Assembly (NCBI GenBank): GCA_016188575.1
Contig: JACPHN010000009.1
Location: forward strand, 1 to 48,313
Direction of reading: 5' to 3'
Origin: Candidatus Schekmanbacteria bacterium
Lineage (GTDB): Bacteria > CSSED10-310 > JACPHN01
DNA length: 48,313 nucleotides
Program-made: the position numbers and the translations under genes
Notes under the pieces: generated by a model
What the model was told of the DNA's origin: nothing
Database searches by the model: none
The model's input: only the letters and a program-made list of their open reading frames with translations
Part shown: positions 1-8,500 of the stretch, in pieces
Position numbering within the stretch: position 1 is the first letter of the stretch
How the letters are laid out: each line of letters begins with the position of its first letter

Positions 1-125
1 GACCAGTCGATGTCCGCATGGACTTTCGGGAAAAAGAAGCTCAAGAACTGCTCCAGGTAGGCGTCGAGTATTTCCTTCCAGACGTTATCCTGCAGCGAGT
101 GGCGAGTCCGGGTGCGAGCTCCCAT
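1..125 (-). CDS. Rpn-type PD-(D/E)XK nuclease/transposase, N-terminal part (runs off window)
   Basis: Reading leftwards from an ATG at 125 gives 41 residues before the window edge. The stretch NVWKEILDAYLEQFLSFFFP followed by HADIDW is the typical opening of the Rpn (recombination-promoting nuclease, 'transposase_31'/DUF4351) family. In that family these residues start the PD-(D/E)XK nuclease fold. A GAAGGGA purine run lies upstream with a somewhat long spacing. The catalytic residues are outside the window, so intactness cannot be judged. A C-terminal fragment of a similar gene lies at 737-982. Confidence 0.6.
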   Translation of the reverse strand, partial: MGARTRTRHSLQDNVWKEILDAYLEQFLSFFFPKVHADIDW

Positions 126-268
126 CGGCGTGGTTTCCCTTCTTCAGCTCTGTTGGTCACATCTCCAAGCACCGCGACGAAAGCCAGGGTACCACTCCGC
201 CGCGCCGTTCGCGAGCGGCGCTCCCGGATTCGCGAGCGGCGCGCGCGAGGAATGGGACCCGGCTATGC

Positions 269-604
269 TCAACCATCGGCCGCGATCAGCCTGCGAGCCG
301 CCGCGACCAGGAGCAAACCCAGGATGATCGTGAGCAGCAGCGCCGCGGGCGGTTCCGCAGACGGCACTTCGCCCGATGCCGTTGTCGGGGTCGGCATCGC
401 TGTGGCGTCCGCAAGCGGCACGGCGTCTACCTCAGTGGACAGTGGCCCCGACTGGCCCTGAGCGTCGTAGGTCGCCACCTGGAAATAATGTGTTACGCCC
501 GCCGTGAGGTTCTCGACCACGGTTGTCGTGGAGCTCCCGACGTCCACGATCGTATCCGGTGACCCGCTCGTGGTGCCGTACTCGATGCTGGTAACGTAGG
601 CCAT
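269..604 (-). pseudogene. Fragment of a surface protein: half FN3 domain, linker and C-terminal membrane anchor
   Basis: The frame reads EYGTTSGSPDT, then VENLTAGVTHYFQVATYD and a Ser/Asp-Glu-Val strand. This is the second half of a fibronectin type III domain. A Thr/Pro-rich linker follows, then VPSAEPPAA, a hydrophobic segment (LLLTIILGLLLVAAA) and an Arg-containing tail. The tail organisation matches the anchored proteins ending at 20,480 and 37,897. Nothing upstream supplies a signal peptide or the first half of the FN3 domain. The frame instead runs back into an Rpn-type fragment, so this is read as the 3' remnant of a larger secreted gene. Confidence 0.55.
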
Positions 605-736
605 TTTCGGGCGTCGGCCGAATGTGGTTTGCACTTTGGCGACGCTGGCCGCAGCACATCTCGCATCCCAGGCGGCTTTTGGGCTTCTGAAATGGCGTCG
701 CGTGCAAGCTTGAGGCCCGGACATTCGACCGACGCC

Positions 737-982
737 CATCTTCTCACCTTTCTCCATTCTCTCGATTTCGTCACGAAACTCCTCTTCCCGCCCTGCTGGC
801 AGAATCAGCAGCCAATCGATGAACCGAAAGAGCGCCACGACTTCTTCTCGATTATACCCGCGCTCGTAGAGCATCCGTACGAGGCGCAGCTTCCACGCCA
901 GGCGCTGTTTCTGGTCCCGCGTTCGGGTCGCCCCGAGGTACGCCATGACCACCACCGCGAATCGATTGACGCTGGCTTGCAT
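737..982 (-). pseudogene. C-terminal fragment of an Rpn-type nuclease/transposase
   Basis: About 82 residues containing AWKLRLVRMLYERGYNREEV and LFRFIDWLLILP match the C-terminal helical part of Rpn-type proteins. That part normally follows the PD-(D/E)XK nuclease core and is followed by a Lys-Met-x-Tyr-Val-Thr-Ser tail. The nuclease core is absent upstream, where the frame enters repeat sequence near 1,120. The same frame continues into the FN3 fragment at 604. Curiously, that junction contains KMAYVTSIE, which looks like the Rpn tail itself, so the fusion may have arisen at the tail. A non-functional relic is the simplest reading. Confidence 0.55.
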
Positions 983-1122
983 CCGCAGTCGCCGGCATGT
1001 TGCCGGCTCACGAGCACCCGCGCCGGGACGCATGTCGAGCGTGCCCCGTTGCTGACGTAGCGATAGCGGGTGTCGCGCTCGTAGGCGGCGAGGCCACCGT
1101 AGGGATTGCGGAGCTCGCGCAG

Positions 1123-1283
1123 CAGCCGATCCGAAACCCCGCCCTTCAACGCGTGCAGCACATTGTCTCACCCGCACGCGCAGTGCGGCGCGATTCATCG
1201 CGCGCTAACGCCGCAACGAAGGCTGGTTTGGTGATCCCAAACATGTCGCCGGCCGAAAGGCCTGCATCCTTAATTTGGGTCGT
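1123..1283. repeat. Dispersed repeat, composite copy A
   Basis: Contains CCGAAACCCCGCCCTTCAAC near 1,131, the core of the dispersed family. It continues into a module (about 1,154-1,240) that recurs at 1,577-1,706. It ends with the CAAACATGTCGCCGGCC module at about 1,239, which is also present near 5,707. Small palindromes (GCCGGCC...GGCC) lie in the last part. Confidence 0.7.
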
Positions 1284-1576
1284 TGCGGAACGAGTGGGAG
1301 CGGGGGGAGGGACTGAGGGGCGAACAGCCGGTGGATCGGCGCCAATCGCGTCTTTGGCGATGACCTGGAGGGCCTCATGGACGCCGACCTGCGGCTGGAG
1401 CCGACGCGGGTGCTCGAAGCGGTCGCGCACTTTTCGGACGTGCTGGATTTCCCGGCAAGGCGGAGATGCTCACCGATCTGCACGACCGCGCGGACCGGCA
1501 ACAAGCGGCGCTCGTGGAGCGCGACGCCGGCGACGCGACGCCGGCGTCGCGACGGAGGCGCGGCTCGAGGATCGCG

Positions 1577-1765
1577 TGCTGCACATTGTCTCACCCGCAC
1601 GCGCAGTGCGGCGCGAGCAACCGCGCCGCTACGGTCTCGCGAAGAGCGTAGGCGCGCGATTCATCGCGCGCGAACGACGCGACGAATGCTGGTTTGATGA
1701 TCCCAAGCAATGTGCATCACGCGTTTCCGGGCGGGGTTTCGGACCGGTTGAGGATTGGATCAACT
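1577..1765. repeat. Dispersed repeat, composite copy B
   Basis: Repeats the CACATTGTCTCACCCGCACG module of copy A almost base for base. It then has an insertion of roughly 35 bases, followed by the GCGCGATTCATCGCGCGC module. It ends in the inverted core GGGCGGGGTTTCGGACCGG at about 1,730-1,748. It is therefore a diverged second copy of the 1,154-1,240 unit with a family core appended in the opposite orientation. Confidence 0.7.
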
Positions 1766-1933
1766 GGGGAAACCCCTGCTCGAGCGTTTCCCGCGCCCGC
1801 GACCCCATGTCGGCCTGCGCTTCCTCCGCGAAGCCCGGGGCGGCAAGAGGCCCGCGTCGCCGGAGCCTGCCGTGGAGGTGCCCGCCGTGCCGTAGCGAGT
1901 CGTGGTAGACACGCCAGGACCTCAACGAATTCC
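1766..1933. other. Gene-free spacer
   Basis: GC-rich sequence between copy B and the 42-bp tandem array. Open frames exist on both strands but show arginine/proline-rich composition with no recognisable domain, as expected for chance frames at this GC content. No RNA gene or clear promoter was seen. Confidence 0.5.
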
Positions 1934-2127
1934 CGAATTGCCCCCCACTCGACCGGGGGACGGCTCGCGCATCCAGAAACTCGCCCCCACTCGACCGGGG
2001 GACGTCTCGCCCCTCCGGAAACTCCCCCCCGCTCGACCGGGGGACGTCTCACGCATCCGGAAATTCGCCCCCTCTCGACCGGGGGACGTCTCGCGCCTCC
2101 CGAAATCGCCCCCCACTCGACCGGGGG
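1934..2127. repeat. Tandem array: five units of exactly 42 bp
   Basis: The 18-base core CCCCCACTCGACCGGGGG (third unit GCTC, fourth unit TCTC at the variable spot) starts at 1,942, 1,984, 2,026, 2,068 and 2,110. The period is exactly 42. Each core is an imperfect palindrome: C5/G5 arms around a central TCGA. The 24 bases between cores are also related (ACGTCTCGC...TCCGGAAA). Because 42 is divisible by three, all frames stay open through it, which creates long spurious ORFs. The intervening sequence is too short and too similar to be CRISPR spacers. Confidence 0.9.
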
Positions 2128-2403
2128 CACATAAGGCGCATTCGACACGTGCCGCCAGCAGCCACCTCCTTTCCGCCGTCGACGCGACAGTGCCCCCTCC
2201 ATCCCCATTCGGGAGCAGGCATTTTGCGCGGCGACCAGCTCACCAGACCGGCCAGGTGCAGAATCCCGGACGCTTGCTCGCTTTCTCCGAGCGCCATGCC
2301 TGCAGGTGTCTGCCGTAGCCATGGCCGTAGCCATAGCCCTTGCCCTCGCGATTGTGGATTCCGGTGTGGACGGCATAAGGCCCGTGCCCGGGGCGCGGTG
2401 CGG
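2128..2403. other. Gene-free spacer downstream of the acyltransferase
   Basis: The sequence between the tandem array and the 3' end of the acyltransferase gene. No frame shows a recognisable product. No intrinsic terminator with a T tract was seen. Confidence 0.4.
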
Positions 2404-3297
2404 TCAGGGGGCGTCCGGGGAAGGGGCGTCCGGTGCGGCCGCGCTCCGCTCTTCCGCGAGCCGGCGCAGCTCCGCCAGCACGCGCGCGAAGAGATGTTTC
2501 TCGGGATCGCCGCGGCGATACTCGCGCAACTCTTCGATCGCCTGCTCAACCGCGCCCTTGACGACGTCGCGCAGCTCGAAGCGGGCGGCCTCGTCTTCGT
2601 GACGGCCCGCCCACGGGCTCACGTCGATGGCCTCGCAAAACTTGAAGTAAAGCCTCACAGGTCGCGGCAAGGGCGTAGGCCCGATGCCGCGCACAAACGG
2701 GATCACGATATCCGGGCGTATGCCGAGCTTTTGCAACACCATGCCGGCCGGCGACGCGAAGATCTCGCCCGCATCGAGCACGATGTCCACGGATTCTTCC
2801 GCGCCGACGGCCGCGAAGGGCACGATCGCGCAGCCGTGTTGGATGGCCATGCGCGCAAATCCCGTGCGATCCTTCCAGATCAGGCGGTATTTCTCGCCCT
2901 TGCGCTTGGCAACCTCCCGGCCGCCGCCGGGAAATACCAGGATGGTCTCCTTCGCCGCCATCAATCTGGCGCAGTTTTCCCGGGTGCCATCGATGGCGCC
3001 GAGCTTGGTGAGCAGCTCACCCCAGACCGGGATACGAAAGTGCGCGTGATCACCGAGGCTCCGCAGGAAAATCCCCTGGCGGCGATACAGCTCGGCGATC
3101 ATGAGGGGGATGTCGAGCATCCCCATCACCGTGTGGTTGCCCACAAAGAGCAGCGGCCGCGCCGTAGGCAGGGCGTCCATGCCGAAGAACAACGGGTTCG
3201 TCAGGATTTCCCATGGCCTCAGGAGTTTGAGGACCTGCTCCAGCAGCTCTGGAGTCGGCCGCTCCCATGCCGTCGCGTCGCCGGTTGATGCGGTCAC
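2404..3297 (-). CDS. PlsC/TMEM68-like glycerolipid acyltransferase
   Basis: A 297-residue protein of the lysophospholipid acyltransferase superfamily. Members move an acyl chain from acyl-CoA or acyl-ACP onto a glycerolipid hydroxyl at the membrane. The catalytic His-Asp pair is in GNHTVMGMLD (about residues 53-62), with six residues between H and D as in TMEM68-like members rather than the four of classic PlsC. The substrate-binding block is FPGGGREV (about 128-135). A later FVRGIGPTPLPRP segment matches the family's fourth block. It starts at GTG 3,297, and its GTGA overlaps the stop of the oxidoreductase gene upstream, so translation is probably coupled. The acyl acceptor cannot be told from sequence. 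Confidence 0.85.
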   Translation of the reverse strand: MTASTGDATAWERPTPELLEQVLKLLRPWEILTNPLFFGMDALPTARPLLFVGNHTVMGMLDIPLMIAELYRRQGIFLRSLGDHAHFRIPVWGELLTKLGAIDGTRENCARLMAAKETILVFPGGGREVAKRKGEKYRLIWKDRTGFARMAIQHGCAIVPFAAVGAEESVDIVLDAGEIFASPAGMVLQKLGIRPDIVIPFVRGIGPTPLPRPVRLYFKFCEAIDVSPWAGRHEDEAARFELRDVVKGAVEQAIEELREYRRGDPEKHLFARVLAELRRLAEERSAAAPDAPSPDAP

Positions 3298-5540
3298 GAT
3301 TGTGCTACCTCCTGTCCGAGCTCGGCCGCAACCGATTCGTTCGGCGCCTGAGCGCGCCGGACGACGACCGAGGTGCCGTTGAAACCAGCGGTGCCGGTAA
3401 GCTCATCGAGATGCTTCTCGTCCGTGACGTCGTTGGCGCTCACTCCCGGTGTCCTGGCGGCTACGGACAGGCGCGCGCCGCTGCGGTGGTGACCCCAGCC
3501 GTGTGGAAGACTGACCACGCCCGGCATGATTCCGGGGTCCAGGGCAGCGGGAGCGCTCACGGTGCCCGTCCGGGACGTCACCTCGACGATGTCCTGATCC
3601 CCAATTCCACGGGAGGTCGCATCGCTCGGGTGGATGAGCAGCGTGCAGCGCGGCTTGCCGCGAACGAGGCGCGGAGAGTTGTGCATCCACGAGTTATTGC
3701 TGCGGAGATCGCGGCGGCCGATGAGCAACAGGGTGTCACCGCGCGGGGCGGAAGCCGAGACCAGCGCCGCCTCGACCCGGCCGATGTCCTTGAGCAACAC
3801 GAGGGGGGCGAGATTGATGGTCGGGTTCCCGAGCGCGCGCAGGCGCTCGGGAAAACACGGTTCCAGTGGCCCGAGGTCAATGCCGTGGGGGGCCTGGACA
3901 AGCGCGCGAAGGCTCAAGGCGGGATGCCCGTGCGCGCGGGTGCCAGCGCGGAACAGGCGCAAGAACGGCAGGACACCCCGGCCATAATACCCGCTCCGGA
4001 GCAGCAGATCCAGCGCGTTTCGCGGGCCGAGCCGCCGCAACGCGGCGAGCGCGGGGCGCATGGCGAAGGCGACCGGGTCGCGCCTGCGGGCATAGAGACG
4101 AGCCGCCAGGTCGCTGGCAATGTCCCAGTCCTCACGCCCGTCCGGCCCCGGCGGAAACACCGCGGGAGCGTATTTCACCACGTTGCGGACGGCCACAGAC
4201 GAAAGCACCAGGCCGAAGTCATCGCGCTCCAGAGGTGACACCGGCGGCAGCACGAGATGAGCGTGGCGCGTCGTCTCGTTGATGTAGGGGTCCATGGAGA
4301 TCATGAGCTCCAGGCTCGGCAAGACGCGTTCGAGGCGAGCACCGTTCGGAGCGGACAGGACCGGGTTGCCGGCAATGGTGATGAGCGCGCGGATGCGACC
4401 GTTGCCCGGGGTTTCGATTTCCTCGGCAAGCGCGGATACCGGCAGCTCCCCGCCAAACTCCGGGAGGTCGGAGACGCGCGAGCGCCAGCGATCGAAGGTG
4501 CCGCGCAGACTGCCGCGCCCGGCAAGCCGCGGCAGGTCCACGGCCGGTCGGGTGAACATCATGCCGCCGGGGCGATCCAGATTGCCGCTCAGGATGTTTA
4601 TCGCGAGCAGAAGCCAGGCATTGACGCCGCCGAAGGCCTGAACGCACGTCCCGAGGCGACCGTAGAAGGCGGCCGACTCCGCCCGGCAGAACCGCCTTGC
4701 GAGCTCCCGAATGACCTCCGCGGACATCCCGGTGGCGGCGGCGACGCGTTCTGGAGAAAAGCGAGACGCCACTTTTTCGAGTTGCTCGAGCTCGGAGCTG
4801 TAAGACCGCCATGGCCCGTAGCTCACCTCATGTTCCGCGAACATCACGTGCAGGACGGCCAGCAGCAGGAATGGGTCGGTACCCGGGCGAATGAAGTGAT
4901 GCTCGCTGGCGACGTCGGCCGTTTGCGTGCGCCGCGGATCCACCAGGACGATGGTGCCACCGCGCTCGCGGATGGCCTTGAGGCGCTTGAGCGGATCTCC
5001 GGCCGTCATGAGGCTGCCCATCGAGGCCGCCGGGTTGGCACCCAGGATGACGAGAAACTTCGTGCGGTCGATATCCGGGACGGGCAGCAGAAACTGGTTG
5101 CCGAACATCTGCAAGGCCGCGAACATGTGGGGCAACTGGTCGCTCGAAGTCGCCGAATAGCGGTTGCGGGTGGCCAGCGCCGCCAACAACGGTGGGCCGA
5201 AGAGCAGCGCCGAGTAGTTGTGCGCGAGTGGATTGCCGGCGTACAGCGCGACGGCATCGGGGCCGTGGGCGTTGCGGATGGCCTCGATGCGGCGGGCGGA
5301 CTCGTCCAGTGCCGTATCCCAGGATACCGTCCGCCACTCGGTGCCACTGCGCATCACCGGCTGGCGAAGGCGATCGGGGTCCTCGTGAAGATCCTGCAGG
5401 GCGACTCCTTTGGGGCAGATGTGACCGCGGCTGTGCGGATCGTCCGGGTCGCCCTTGATGGCAGTTACGGAGCGGCCGTCGGTGTGCACGACGATACCGC
5501 ATAGGGCCTCGCACAAACAGCACGTCGAGTGGCGAATCAT
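3294..5540 (-). CDS. Molybdopterin-dependent oxidoreductase (DMSO reductase/formate dehydrogenase superfamily)
   Basis: The protein has about 748 residues. It opens with a 4Fe-4S motif CxxCxxxC (in STCCLCEALCG) and a fourth Cys in HICPKG. The catalytic domain follows, with SGNLDRPGG typical of the superfamily. The C-terminal molybdopterin-dinucleotide-binding barrel includes HNSPRLVRG and VSLPHGWGHH. Where Fdh/NarB enzymes have Cys or Sec ligating molybdenum, this protein reads SATSSDQLPH, so a Ser or Asp ligand (or none) is implied. There is no Tat signal, so it is probably cytoplasmic. The ATG at 5,540 has AAAGGA nine bases upstream. An in-frame ATG at 5,600 lies inside a dispersed repeat and is disfavoured. 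The substrate is unknown. Confidence 0.88.
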   Translation of the reverse strand: MIRHSTCCLCEALCGIVVHTDGRSVTAIKGDPDDPHSRGHICPKGVALQDLHEDPDRLRQPVMRSGTEWRTVSWDTALDESARRIEAIRNAHGPDAVALYAGNPLAHNYSALLFGPPLLAALATRNRYSATSSDQLPHMFAALQMFGNQFLLPVPDIDRTKFLVILGANPAASMGSLMTAGDPLKRLKAIRERGGTIVLVDPRRTQTADVASEHHFIRPGTDPFLLLAVLHVMFAEHEVSYGPWRSYSSELEQLEKVASRFSPERVAAATGMSAEVIRELARRFCRAESAAFYGRLGTCVQAFGGVNAWLLLAINILSGNLDRPGGMMFTRPAVDLPRLAGRGSLRGTFDRWRSRVSDLPEFGGELPVSALAEEIETPGNGRIRALITIAGNPVLSAPNGARLERVLPSLELMISMDPYINETTRHAHLVLPPVSPLERDDFGLVLSSVAVRNVVKYAPAVFPPGPDGREDWDIASDLAARLYARRRDPVAFAMRPALAALRRLGPRNALDLLLRSGYYGRGVLPFLRLFRAGTRAHGHPALSLRALVQAPHGIDLGPLEPCFPERLRALGNPTINLAPLVLLKDIGRVEAALVSASAPRGDTLLLIGRRDLRSNNSWMHNSPRLVRGKPRCTLLIHPSDATSRGIGDQDIVEVTSRTGTVSAPAALDPGIMPGVVSLPHGWGHHRSGARLSVAARTPGVSANDVTDEKHLDELTGTAGFNGTSVVVRRAQAPNESVAAELGQEVAQS

Positions 5541-5592
5541 GAGTCCTGTTCCTTTTGTACGGGTGGAGATCCCACCTGACGCCTGTGGGGCG

Positions 5593-8500
5593 TCATCCAT
5601 TCGTCAGCCGGTCCGAAACCCCGCCCTTCGGGGCGGAATCACCGCGGATTCCCGACTTGAAGGCCGGGGTCTCAGCGGTGGTTTGGGCGGGGTCCAAACG
5701 CCGCCCAAACATGTCGCCGGCCTGAAGGCCAGCATCCTGATTGGTCATGGCGACCAGGGCATTGACTTCCTTGAGGAGCGATCGCGAGCCTTCGGTCGAG
5801 CCGGTGGCGATCAAACGCTGCGCTTCCTCGAGGTAGGGGCGGCCGTCAAGGCCGCGCTCGCACGCAATCCGCCCGCGCTCGAGCAGGCAGATGACAAGAT
5901 AGTGCCAGGTCTCCAGCTTGCGGTAGATCGGTTCCGCCTCTCGCAGCAGGGCCTCGGCGGCGACCAGGTCCCGCCGGCATTGCCGCTCCAGCTTGGCGCG
6001 CTGCACCATGCCGGTGGCGACAAAAAGCAGGTTTTTGGTCTCGCGGTTGATGTTCTCGGCGGCTTCGAGCAGCTCACGGGCGTCGTCGTAGCGCCCGATA
6101 TCGGCCTTGAGGTCGGCAAGCGCGCACAGCGTCTCCGCCTCGAACGCGCGGTTGCCGACGGATCGGTGAATGCGGAGCGCCGCCTCAAAGAGCGCCAGAG
6201 CGCGATCCGGTTCGCCGGCCTGGTGCGCTTCCGCGGCGAGATTGCTCAACATCCAGCCTTCGAAGCGGCGGTCACCGATGTCACGATAGATCGCCAGGGC
6301 GTGCTCCATGCTCTCGCGCGCGGTTTCCGCTCCGGTGCTTTCCGCGCCGGTGCTTTCCGCGCGGCACAGCGCCAGGTTCCCGAGCGCCCGGCCCTCCATC
6401 TTGCGATCGCCGAGATCGCGGAAAATGGCGATCGCCTTTTCGTAGAGCGCCCCGGCCTCGCGGTAGCGACCCTCGACGGCGTGCAGAGCTGCCAGCCCCG
6501 TCAGCGCCTGCGCTTCCGGGCCGGGACGGCCGGCAGCGCGCTGAATCCGCAGCGCCTCTTCGAAGGTGGCGACGGCTTCCGGCACTTTCCCCACGCGGGA
6601 TAGCGCGTGGGCAAGCTCGGCAAGAGCTTCCCCGCGCTGCGAGTCGGCGCGCAGCTCGGCGTAGATGTCGACCGCCGCCTGACAGGAGCTCAGCGCCTCG
6701 CTCATGTTGCCGAGCACGCTGGCAACGACACCGAGGCCATGCCGGGCCATGGCTTCCGTGCGCCGGTCGCCCGCCGCGCACGCCGTATCGAGAGCGCGCA
6801 AGAGCTCCTGGCGCGCCTCGTCGTTGCGCCCGCACATGTGCAGCACGTCGAGCGCGAGCTGCGTGCGCACCTGCGCGGTCGTGATGGCGTCCGCGGGCGC
6901 CAGATTCAGGTAGGAGCGAAACAGGCGTCGGGCCTCGGCATGCGCGTAGCGAGTTACGGCGTCGTTCGCTCCGGACAGGTAGAGCGCGCAGGCGCGGTCG
7001 TAGGTGCCGGCTTGCTCCCAGTGATAGGCGAGCAGCGGGAGGCGCTCGCGCAGGCGATCGCCGCAGTGACGCTCCAGCCACTCGGCGACGAGCCGATGCA
7101 GCTCGCGACGATCGCCGGGGGGCAGCCCGCGATAGGAGACGTCGCGGAGGAGATCGTGGGTAAAGGCAAACTCCTCACACCCGAGCAGAGACGATACCGG
7201 TCTTTCATCGATCATTTCTCGTTCGAGAAGGCCGCGCAGCGCGTTGTTGACGTCCTCCGCGGCGCCCAGGTAGGACCACACGTGAGCCACGGCCTGTTTC
7301 CAGAAAACTCTGCCGACGACTGCGGCCGCGCGAATCGCCGCGAGCTCCCCGGGAGCGAGCCGGTCCAGACGCGCCTGGAGCAGCCCCTCAACGGTGGCGG
7401 GCATCGGCAGTTGAGGCGTCGACTCCGACGGCACGAAGCGCCAGCCGAGCTCCTCCGCGACGATGGCGCCCTGATCCGCCAGGCTCTTGACGAGCTCTTC
7501 CGCAAAGAATGGCGTCCCCTCACAGCGCTGCGCCACTTCCTCGACCAGGCCCGATGGCAAGTCGCGCACGTTTTGCAGCAACTGTTCAACGAGCTCCCGG
7601 GCGGCCTCGAGGTCAAGCGGCGCCAGCGTCAGCAGCACCGCACGCTCGGCGCGGCGGACCCAGTCGGGATGCGCGGCGGCAATCTCCGGCCTGGCTGTAG
7701 TCAGCACCAGCAGGGGGTAATCCACCAGATGCTCGACGAGATGATCGAGCATCCCCATGGTGGAGACATCGGCCCATTGCGCGTCTTCGACCTCGAGAAT
7801 AACGGGCTGGCGACAGAGCTGCCGGAACAGCTCCACGAGCGCCGCACGGCTTTGTTCGAGCGACCCCGGCGGCTCGCGGTCACCGGGTTTCGGTGGCGCG
7901 TCGCGCTGGCGGTGAACGCCCAGGAGCTCACAGATGCGGTCGCGGCTCTCGGCCCAACTGGCCGGCGAATCAGCGGCGGGCGGCGCCGCGCTCACGTCGG
8001 TCGCGCGCCGGCGCGGCGTGATCGCACGGGAAAGGATGTCGTCGAGCCATCGTTCGAGCTTGCGGCGGGCGGCGTCGCCCGAGTCCTGATCGCGAATGCC
8101 GGCGCGCCCCAGTAGGGACTGGGCGAGCGCCTGATAGGGAAGATCCGCGGTCTCGGCGGAAGCGCGCGCCCGCAGCAGGAGCATCTCCGCGTCGATGGCA
8201 TCGGCGCGCCGATGAAACTCGTGCACGAGGCGGCTCTTCCCCACCCCCGGGGGACCGACAATGGTGACGGAGGCGGCGCGCCGGCGCTGAATCAGATCGT
8301 CAAGCACGAGCCAGAGCCGCGACATCTCATCGGTGCGCCCGACCATCTCGGTTTCCTGTCCGAGCACCTCGCGAGTGCCGATGAAGAGCTGCGGGTGCTT
8401 TTCCTCCTGAATGAGGTAGGTGGTGATGGGGTGGGAGCGGCCGCGCAGAAAGATCGGCGGCTGCGTCAGGGTCCCGAAGAGCCCGCGCACGTGCCGATAC

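Noticed and set aside
1934-2127. CRISPR array
   Set aside because: The non-core parts are only 24 bases and similar to one another, there are no unique spacers, and no cas gene is nearby. It is a simple tandem repeat.
5541-5600. Start of the molybdopterin oxidoreductase at 5,600
   Set aside because: The extra 20 codons lie in and next to repeat copy C and look unlike protein. ATG 5,540 has a good AAAGGA site.
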